From: Cheilinus undulatus
Taxonomy: Eukaryota; Chordata; Actinopteri; Labriformes; Labridae
Length of the DNA: 64,000 nt
Assembly: GCF_018320785.1 (NCBI RefSeq)
Contig: NC_054875.1
Coordinates: forward strand, 4,085,632-4,149,631
Direction: 5' to 3'
Shown here: piece by piece, positions 57,501-64,000 of the stretch
How the letters are laid out: each line of letters opens with the position of its first letter
How positions within the stretch are numbered: position 1 is the stretch's first letter
Position numbers and translations under genes: made by a program
The notes under the pieces: model-generated
Database searches by the model: none
What the model was told of the DNA's origin: nothing
What the model saw: only the letters and a program-made list of their open reading frames with translations

Positions 57501-60500
57501 GACTGAGATTTCTTTCACAAGGGTGATCCGGAAATGGACCTAAGGAAACAAATAGCTAGGCATATTCAGCTTGTTTACTCATCGATGGTTGTAGCAATAA
57601 CTAAAATCTATGTACGGTACATATTAACTACTTGAAAGTAAAGAGCTGTAAAGAGAACACATATTTTTGTGATCCTAGAGAGTTAATCTGCACCTTGTCA
57701 ATTTTTCACATCACCATAACCCCAGGAGGCTGCACCTGACCTACACATTTAAACCAACAACATGGTAGAAATGCTTTTTCATGGATTATTAACACCTGTT
57801 CCTACCTCTCCTACATACTCCATGACAAATGTGTTCTTCTTGATGTGCTGCAGCGTGCGGACGCCCCACCCTCGTCCATTCTCTGTCTTAAAGATGCACA
57901 GGTCGAATTGGATTCCCTTCTGCACCACTCTGTTGGGACAGTCCGGACCACAGCTGCACCGAGTGTTACACTCGTAAATCGGCTTCCCCGCTCGGATCTT
58001 CAGCTGCCCCTTTTCGTTGTAAGCCATCCGGTGCAGCGAGGCCCCGGGGCAGCAGCCGTTCACAGGATCGTCAAAGCAGTTCTTACACTCACAGCCCACC
58101 GCCATCTCGTCCAACACGATGCCCTGCCCCACTTTGTAGTTGTTGATGTAGGTAAAGTTTTTTGGTGGGCCCTCAAAGTCTACATCATTGATGACATAAA
58201 TGCGTCCCGGGCTGTTGCGGGTTTGGTTTAAATGATTCTCCCAGCGCTGCAGGGACTGACGGGTTTTGGCTTTCTGCACGAGGAACGTGGATACCTCCTT
58301 ATCCAGCTTTTTAGGGATGCAGCGTCTCTTGTGGCGCCTCAGCTCCTTTTCCAGATCCAAGTGGAACTGCTTTATCAGTTTGTTGCATTTGAGGTTCCTC
58401 TTGGGCTCCCATGTGTTGTCTGACTCTGGAAAGCCTCTCCACTTCACCAGGTAGAACTCCTCCTCCTCCTTGAACACAAAACAACCTCAGTTAGGGACTG
58501 ATACAGGATTATTTCATCATTTAGTTTAATAATCCTTTCCTTCTAAGTTTTCAACTTTGACTAAATTAAAGCTATGAAGAATTTTTGTCCAAAGACTAAA
58601 GCTAAGACTAAATCTAAAAACTACTGCCAAAATTAAAGTCTCTAAGGCTTTTCGTTCACTGGGTCCCAGATGTTTAGATCAAATAAAAAGTTGAAGAAAT
58701 TCATACATTAACACAGCACATCAATCAAGCCCATCTAAAATGCTGGAGAAACTTTAAAATTATTAATAACTTAAAATAATTTGGCTCTGGTTTAGGTACT
58801 GGGGACTCGTCTAGGACAGTGGACCTAAACCTGGGGTCTGGGCAACCCTTGGTGGGGTGCAATACAGGGGGTGCAAGACCCTGTCTGCTCTGAATGAGAT
58901 GTACATTTATGTTTTTTTTCAAATCATAATTAGAAACTAAATGTATTAGGGCCAACCTAAAGAGGATAAAATGAAGAGAATCGGTACATTTTTGAGCAAA
59001 AAATTTAAAATTTGGGGGGAGAAATGAGATTATTAAGTCCTACTTATAAGAAATCAAACTCAGAATTTCTGAGTTTAAAAAGTGACATGGGGCGACATCA
59101 GCAGATGGTCTAGCGGTCTAACACGCTACCCATGTACTCTCCCCACTATCATCCCATTTCTGATTCTAGTCATCGTCCTCCTCTGTCCAATAAAGGCACT
59201 AAAAAGCCAAAAAACTAAGAAAGAAGAAACTAAACTGAGAACAGTGTTTGGGTTTTTGGCTTGATAGTTTGGAAAATTCTACTCTTTGGTTCGTGTACAT
59301 TTACAACTTTTAAAGTTAAAAAGATTCTATTTCTTTTTCTCGTAAATCAAAGACTTTTTTCAACTTGGGAATTTTGAGTTTTATCTTGAAAATTACCAGA
59401 TCCTCTTTGTTATTTTTTTCCCCAGTGACCCTAAAACATCACTGTAATAATGGATAGTTTATGCATAGATCTTTAGTCAAGAACAAGTGTTTGTAGGGGT
59501 TTTATGATGGGATTTTGCCAATGAAAACTAATGTGTAATTTTTCCTAGTGGGTCATGGGGGGAGCTTAGATTTTCTTAGATATAAGAAGGGGGTCCTAAA
59601 GAAAAAAGGTTGGGAACCACTAGTCTAGGACTCCTATATGGGTTTTGGGGACTCAACTTGGACTCGACTCAGATTTTTCTTCTGTGACTCGGTCTTGAGG
59701 TTTGGTAACTTGACTACAACACCGGTCTTTTCTCAGTAACACAACTATTAAAACTGCTAAAGTTGATTGTTTAGTTTAGCCATAATGCGGAATGTGTATG
59801 AAAAATGTGTACGTACATGGTAAAAAAGGTACCTCCACTGCCTTATTCTGAGGCACGGAAAGCCTGGTAACAAACGTGATTTGCATGGAACATATTTGCA
59901 AGTACTTTTGGTATCAGTTGTATTCTCTTTTACATAAATCAAGCCCCAGAACGTGAGCTGAGATATGTTGTCTGCACACATCAGAGCAAAGATAAGAAAG
60001 GGAGGGGCTTTAGTGAGAGAATGTTGAGAAGTAGTAAACCCAAACAGAAACACAGGTTGGCACTATGTCCTGTTTTTGCTGCAGTATATTTGGAAAACTT
60101 TTTTAACCACTTATGTAACACAATAAAATATATTTCAATTTAATAATTGGTAGGTTTGAAAAGTACCATACGCTTAAAAACAACTGTTGCCCTGTTTTAA
60201 CCCTAAGCTGCCACAAAGAAAGAGACAGTACTGTCTAAACTGCAGAGAAACATCAGTAATAAAATGTTTCTCTTTTCCAGTAATTAAGATAGTGTGCAGG
60301 AGTTAACTTACTTTTTTTTTTATTACAAACAAGGAAAAGTGACTATGATCAAGAAAATGAAAGATCTGGATGCCTGGGACTTATATTTTTTTGAATGTGG
60401 TATAAAAACAAGTATCAATTACCTTTGACTTTCAGTAGTAATTTATCAAGTATGAAGACTAATCACTAGGGGTGTAAATTACCAGTTTCGTCCTGATACC

Positions 60501-62463
60501 ATATGATATCGGTATTTTGGAAAACGATACGATATTTCCGGATATCACAAAATCTGCCATGATACGATTTGGATTTGATTTGATATAGGGGCCTACAATC
60601 AATATCAGGTGATTTTATGCAAAAATTTCACAGTTACCGAAAAAAAAAAAAAAACAGTTTCTGCAATGAAATTATTTACAGGTCTCTGTATTCAATAAAA
60701 ATATCTCTCGAACAAAAACAACAAAGACCTGATTACACAACGATGCACATTTGTGTTAAAACATATTAATCTAAAACAAATCACTCAAATCACTCTAAAG
60801 CACTAATATGGACTTTTTCTGCAACCCTTTATAAAAACATAAAAATGTTTGGCCTGTGTTCCCGTTTTAGATATTTTTCTTAAACGTATTTACACGGATG
60901 TAGACTTCAACAGATATTTCTGCTCTATATCAGCCTTTCATACTTTACACAAGGGCCTGTTAATGTGACAGATAGTTCATTTATGTAGTTTATTCACCCT
61001 GTGAGATTTAAATAAGGTAAAATATGTGGCATATGATGTTATCTAATGATTCTTCATTTTTTATTTATTGCAAGCTTGATTTTAATAAATGGAAAGGTTA
61101 GACAGAATATTAGGGCAAAGTTTTATTATAAAAGACGCTTCTGTGATGTGCAGCTTTATAACAAGAGCGAGGGGGTGGGGGTGTACAGAGAGCAGCTGTC
61201 CTGCTTGAACCACGTTAAGTTTGGACAGCTTATATTTTCATTAAAAATCTAACGTGAGACGGCGAAATAAAACCAGTGTATCAAAGGAGACATGCAGCAG
61301 TGGACATTTCCCTCTCTGTGTATCTGCGGTCTGCTGCAGACAGCACTCCTGCTACCTCAGCCATAATGAGTGGTGTTTTTACCTGTGAACTATCTCATAC
61401 AGCATTGTATACAGATAAAAATGTAGATGTAGTCTAAGGAGGGAGACCCGTCCTGCGGCAGCGTCTGTCTGAAATATATCCACACAGCTGAGAGAGGAGA
61501 GGAAATCCTCCTTCCCTCAGCCACAAAACTTTAAGCCACTGCTGCTGGTTAGCTAGCTTGCAGATAGCTTACTGAGGACGCTGCTGCGGAAACTGTCAGG
61601 GGAACATTTCAAAATAAAAGCGTAGCTTGAAGCGTCGATTTAGATGGATGTTTTGACTTTCCATCGATCTGATTGGATCATCCATCAACCAATCGATATA
61701 TCAATATGTATCAATGAATCGATACACCTCTACTAATTACGGATAATTTTTTATAAACCCGGGCTTGAAATCCTGGTCTATAGTGCTTTTTTAAACTGTG
61801 ATGAACCTCCTGCCGCTAGAGGCTGCTGTAGCTTCAGTGAATGGCTGCTGCCTTCCTGTCTAAACTTTCCCCCTGTGCTTCATCGGATGTAAATGTGAGA
61901 AGCTTAGCAGTTAGCGTGTAGTAGGAACAGCGCAGTTCATTAAGTAAGAAGTAGAAATAAAGTGGAAAGTAGGCTGTTGAGGGTTGAATGCGTGTATAAC
62001 TACTCCAACAAAGTGAAAATGCCCCATATCAAAGCACAATATTAATCTGCAAAGAGGAACGAATACTGGCGGTGCTAGCTGCTAATGTTAGCGGGTGTGA
62101 CGTGAGCTTGATTTACTCTGTGCTGTTGATTTGACTGTTTTTAAATATTTTCTTCTCTTTAGACCAGTCGGTTATACACAGCTTAAATTAGCATTTAGCC
62201 AGAGGGGGAAACAGACGCACAGGAACATCCCTCAGAACTATATCAAAGCAGTAAAATATCCCATACATCAGTGAAGCTGCTGACAAGAAGCAGTCATGTT
62301 TAGCTATGACTTCTTACCTTGGTCCTCTTATAGTCACACAGGAACTCCACCTCATACTCGTTGACGTTGGCTTTGTTCACCCCCAGCTCTTTACAGTAAA
62401 GACCCTCAGTACGACAAAGAGCCTCCAGCTCATCCCACGACATCTTACAAGGTACACTGCAAT
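54444..62463 (-). CDS. suv39h1: histone H3K9 methyltransferase SUV39H1, exons 2-6
   Basis: Writes H3K9 di/trimethylation in constitutive heterochromatin. Five coding exons join in frame: 62463-62318, 58468-57806, 55916-55770, 55549-55420, 54577-54444, all with GT/AG ends. About 405 residues are visible; human SUV39H1 has 412, so only a handful of N-terminal residues are missing. Order: short N-terminal segment ([17 protein letters not shown]), chromodomain ([10 protein letters not shown] to about KRNLKC), linker, pre-SET with nine zinc-binding cysteines, SET with [15 protein letters not shown] and ELTFDY, and post-[11 protein letters not shown] ending RKYLF. No frameshift or internal stop in any exon. 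Teleosts may have two copies; I cannot tell which this is. Introns are full of transposons. Confidence 0.95.
55420..55549 (-). CDS. suv39h1: suv39h1 exon 5 (SET core, C-terminal)
   Basis: Acceptor 'gcattgcag' before 55549; donor 'gtaggt' after 55420. It encodes [20 protein letters not shown], then [20 protein letters not shown] and KMQ, and ends one base into the next codon. It holds the Cys-Asn-Pro-Asn half of the NHSCxPN cofactor/zinc motif and the catalytic-pocket tyrosine of ELTFDY. Human SUV39H1 has Asp where this has the first Asn (NHSCDPN); Asn is common in other SET enzymes. Confidence 0.95.
55770..55916 (-). CDS. suv39h1: suv39h1 exon 4 (SET core)
   Basis: Acceptor 'tccttcag' before 55916, donor 'gtaagc' after 55770, 147 bp, phase 0 at both ends. 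It encodes [20 protein letters not shown], then [20 protein letters not shown] and NISHFVNHS, the inserted SET segment and the first half of the NHSC motif. The intron to exon 5 is only 220 bp, the shortest of the gene. Confidence 0.95.
55917..56510 (-). other. suv39h1: suv39h1 intron between exons 4 and 3, left part
   Basis: Intron sequence without recognised repeats before the hAT-type element at 56518. The rest of this intron (57485-57805) is likewise plain. Confidence 0.5.
56510..57484 (+). mobile_element. hAT-type MITE with pyrimidine-rich interior (copy 2), in a suv39h1 intron
   Basis: Element 56518-57476 (959 bp). Left tip CAGTGATACTCAACGTGTGG; right tip on the minus strand CAGTGTTACTCAACCCTGCT. 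Flanking octamers atctaaac (56510-56517) and gtctaaac (57477-57484) match at seven of eight. Nearly the whole interior (56690-57415) consists of 'ttttgccacttttcgccca'-type words on the plus strand. It is about 400 bp longer than the related copy at 48565-49124, the difference lying in the array. The open frames 56675-57389 are low-complexity artefacts. Confidence 0.85.
57806..58468 (-). CDS. suv39h1: suv39h1 exon 3 (chromodomain, pre-SET, SET start)
   Basis: Acceptor 'tgtgttcaag' before 58468, donor 'gtagga' after 57806, 663 bp = 221 codons, phase 0 at both ends. It starts [20 protein letters not shown], completing the chromodomain that began in exon 2; the aromatic-cage Trp is present and the third cage position is Phe (RGF) where human has Tyr (RGY). 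A basic linker ([16 protein letters not shown]) follows, then the pre-SET cysteines ([24 protein letters not shown]), and SET motif I in [15 protein letters not shown], ending FVMEYVGE. Without splicing the frame would read on into VGTGVNNP and stop. Confidence 0.96.
58545..58645. repeat. fragment of the 'actaaa' hAT-type repeat
   Basis: Words such as 'aaagactaaagctaagacta' and 'aaatctaaaaactactgcca' are the reverse complement of the 'ttttagtcttagt' vocabulary of 16384-16893. A short, end-less fragment inside the long suv39h1 intron. Confidence 0.4.
58809..59630. mobile_element. hAT-type element with perfect 8-bp target duplication
   Basis: Element 58817-59622. Tips: CAGTGGACCTAAACCTGGGG on the left; TAGTGGTTCCCAACCTTTTT on the right, minus strand. 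The octamer gtctagga flanks both ends exactly (58809-58816 and 59623-59630). The interior is non-coding and contains a SINE at 59091-59220, which therefore arrived later or travelled with it. Located in the 3.85-kb suv39h1 intron between exons 3 and 2. Confidence 0.8.
59091..59220 (+). mobile_element. truncated tRNA-derived SINE
   Basis: 'gcagatggtctagcggtcta' gives a tRNA-like A-box head, followed directly by 'tactctccccactatcatcc' and the tail 'ccaataaaggcactaaaaag'. The B-box segment is deleted compared with the SINEs at 13880 and 44950. Nested in the hAT-type element. Confidence 0.6.
60459..61740. mobile_element. hAT-type element in a suv39h1 intron
   Basis: Element 60467-61732 (1266 bp). 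Tips TAGGGGTGTAAATTACCAG and, on the minus strand, TAGAGGTGTATCGATTCATT. Flanking octamers ctaatcac (60459-60466) and ctaattac (61733-61740) match at seven of eight. The subterminal regions are rich in 'gatacgat' and 'atcgat' words, typical of fish hAT elements. The centre includes GC-rich, transcript-like sequence around 61270-61600 but no transposase motif that I can recognise. Confidence 0.75.
61815..62240 (+). repeat. dispersed repeat (copy 2 of 2), next to suv39h1 exon 2
   Basis: Same ordered words as 29305-29705. Its right limit lies only about 75 bp from the donor site of suv39h1 exon 2 (intron starts at 62317 on the minus strand). Confidence 0.6.
62318..62463 (-). CDS. suv39h1: suv39h1 exon 2 (N-terminal segment, chromodomain start)
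   Basis: Acceptor 'gttgtgtgtcag' before 62463; donor 'gtaaga' after 62318; 146 bp. After two bases that finish a codon from exon 1 it encodes [40 protein letters not shown] and LCDYKRTK. The CSVxCK and [10 protein letters not shown] motifs correspond to human GCSVCCKSSW and FEVEYLCDYK. The ATG inside (CKMSW) is an internal methionine. Upstream of the acceptor the frame is closed, so a separate first exon is required; none is recognisable up to 64000. Confidence 0.93.
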
Positions 62464-63322
62464 CTGACACACAACATCTGCTTTAAAAAGCTAAAAATGC
62501 ACCAAATATAAACCAAACAGCCAGTTTAAACTAACTCTGCTTGATGCTGCTGAAATATGTAAAGCAATAACAGAATACTGATGATACTAGAAAACATTTG
62601 TTAAAGAATATATACAACCTGGGCAGGGGTTTTTATACAAATTAATGCATTTTCAAATGAAATAAAGGGAAAGAAAGGCTGCAGTTGTTAAAATAGATGC
62701 ATAAGCCATAGCAAACTTGGAATCCTTTGGCAATCCTCCTCCATCATCATCTGACAAACCCTTAATTCCCTGGAAACTAGGGAGAATTTCTCAATACTTC
62801 CAGCGAAGCCACTCGCAGGAGTTATGGGCTTGGCACACTGAGTCCTCTAGTTTTGGATGTGATGCAAAGGTTTTTCAGGTCTCTACTTGAGAGACTAGGA
62901 AAAAAGCTTTCAGATGTCATGTTTTTTTTAATTACATTTGGTTTGATCTTGTGTGTGAACAGGGAGGGAATCTAACTGCCAACTGGTTTTATACACTGTG
63001 TTGAGCAGAATTGTGGTTAAAACTCAAAACTTTGATCGAAGCTGGCATTTATGCTGTTTGTTTATAGAGACAAAAATGAATTATGACAATATCGTCATCA
63101 GTGTGGACAAAGATATCTCAGCACCATATCCTGTTGATACGTGATTGGTCAATGCAGCTTGGGAGGGTTTTTAAGGGACTTTGCTCTTATTTAAAAATAA
63201 CAGAATACTGTAAGAGTCCACAAATTTAAAGCATCCTCCAAGAAATATGCAGCTTTGCCTTCAGAAGAAGTCAAATATTTAACTTCAGTGATATAATTTA
63301 CATTTATTCTTCTGGTTATTTG
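62464..63322. other. suv39h1: suv39h1 intron 1 (part), nothing recognised
   Basis: No first-exon candidate with a start codon, a few coding bases and a donor fitting exon 2 was found here on the minus strand. No bounded repeat seen. Confidence 0.45.
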
Positions 63323-64000
63323 TAGGGATGCACGATATTATCAGTAGTATATTGGTATCGGCCGATAATAGCTTAAAAAGTTAATTACCGGTATCGACCG
63401 ATAGTAAAATTTACGCCGATGTGTACGGCCGATAATATGACGTCATAATGAAGCGCACGCGATGACGCCGGACGTGCACAACCAACAACAATAAACAACA
63501 TGTCAGCTGTGTGGGAGAAGTCTGAGGTGTGGGAACAAGACAGCAAAGTAGCTGTTTGCATCGCTTGTAAAGTACATCAGATGCATGTATGAGCTCGACA
63601 ACATGCCTTTAACACCACCAGTTTAATTTTTCATCTAAAAAAACACCAACCTGATGACTATAAGGACTATAAAGAATGGCAAAACTTCGTGCCAGGGAAA
63701 ACTCAGCAGCAGCCTCTACTTAAGTCATTCAACAAAGCTAAAAAAATAGAGCAGTGACCACCCAAAGGTAAGGAGCTGAACAGGAAAATCATTGAATTTA
63801 TAGCTCTTGATAATCAGCCTTTCAGCGTGGTGGAATATAGCAGCTTGTGATGCATTTAAAGCCCCGCTACGTTATACCTAGCAGGCACTTATAGCCTTAC
63901 CTGAACTGCAAAACTTTGTTTCCAGTCACGTAGAGAAGCTCCTCGTTAAAGCTAAACATATTAGCTTCACCACGGATATATAGACATCATCACGTTTAGC
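63323..64000 (+). pseudogene. hAT transposon with decayed BED-finger transposase (cut by window end)
   Basis: Starts with a hAT-type tip TAGGGATGCACGATATTATC at 63323, followed by 'atcggccgataat' and 'gtatcgaccgatag' subterminal words. From the ATG at 63500 the plus strand reads MSAVWEKSEVWEQDSKVAVC, then IACK: the first cysteine pair of a BED zinc finger. The histidine side (TTSLIFHLKKHQPDDYKDY) follows after a frame break. Further pieces, NRKIIEFIALDNQPFSVVE and then, after more breaks, a stretch like 'SHVEKLL' near 63927, follow the order of ZBED/hAT transposases. Stops and frameshifts show it is dead. The element continues beyond 64000. Confidence 0.75.

Noticed and set aside
57845..58454. 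Plus-strand frames opposite suv39h1 exon 3
   Set aside because: Antisense shadows of a well-supported exon with matching splice sites.
62423..62474. Alternative start of suv39h1 at an ATG just upstream of the exon 2 acceptor, or at the internal CKM methionine
   Set aside because: The upstream ATG reads into a stop within a dozen codons in another phase, and the internal one would drop the conserved CSVxCK segment.

Overview
This 64 kb window looks like the nuclear genome of a teleost fish. It has two vertebrate protein-coding genes with GT/AG introns. Almost everything else is a dense, layered mix of cut-and-paste DNA transposons (Tc1/mariner, hAT, TTAA-target/piggyBac-like, probably PIF/Harbinger), tRNA-derived SINEs, LINE tails and degenerate tandem arrays of kinds common in ray-finned fish. 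There is no operon, CRISPR array, prophage or other prokaryotic feature. Calls rest on reading the sequence and on remembered family features; no database search was run.

Genes. (1) gpr173 (SREB3), an orphan class-A GPCR, lies on the + strand. Its whole 387-codon frame sits in one exon, 30498-31661, behind a splice acceptor at 30301-30305. A non-coding first exon probably lies in the GC-richer block near 20.4-21.4 kb. (2) suv39h1, the H3K9 methyltransferase, lies on the - strand. Coding exons 2-6 are visible between 62463 and 54444 and join in frame at every junction; only the short first coding exon is missing, presumably beyond 64000. The genes are tail to tail, about 22 kb apart.

Layout. 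0-7 kb: Tc1-like relics (one split by a later insertion) and an intact hAT-type MITE with a perfect 8-bp target duplication. 7-15.8 kb: mostly unassigned AT-rich DNA with two pyrimidine/purine-asymmetric degenerate arrays (8.8-9.25 and 11.3-13.3 kb) and a SINE. 15.8-17.4 kb: a hAT-type element split by a TTAA-type foldback MITE. 19.7-20.3 kb: a 32-bp minisatellite beside the presumed gpr173 promoter. 21.8-25.45 kb: a composite hAT-type element carrying nested MITEs and a degenerate tandem of roughly 170 bp. 27.1-27.6 and 51.7-52.3 kb: two opposite-orientation copies of an element with a short RecQ-helicase-like reading frame. 30-32.5 kb: gpr173. 33-54 kb: more MITEs, LINE tails, Tc1 and hAT elements. 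54.4-62.5 kb: suv39h1, with introns full of hAT elements. 63.3-64 kb: the start of a decayed hAT transposase gene with a BED zinc finger.

I found no convincing new biochemical system. The best leads are the helicase-exon-carrying repeat, the hAT family with expanding pyrimidine-rich interiors, the E-box-containing minisatellite near gpr173 and the upstream reading frames in the gpr173 leader.
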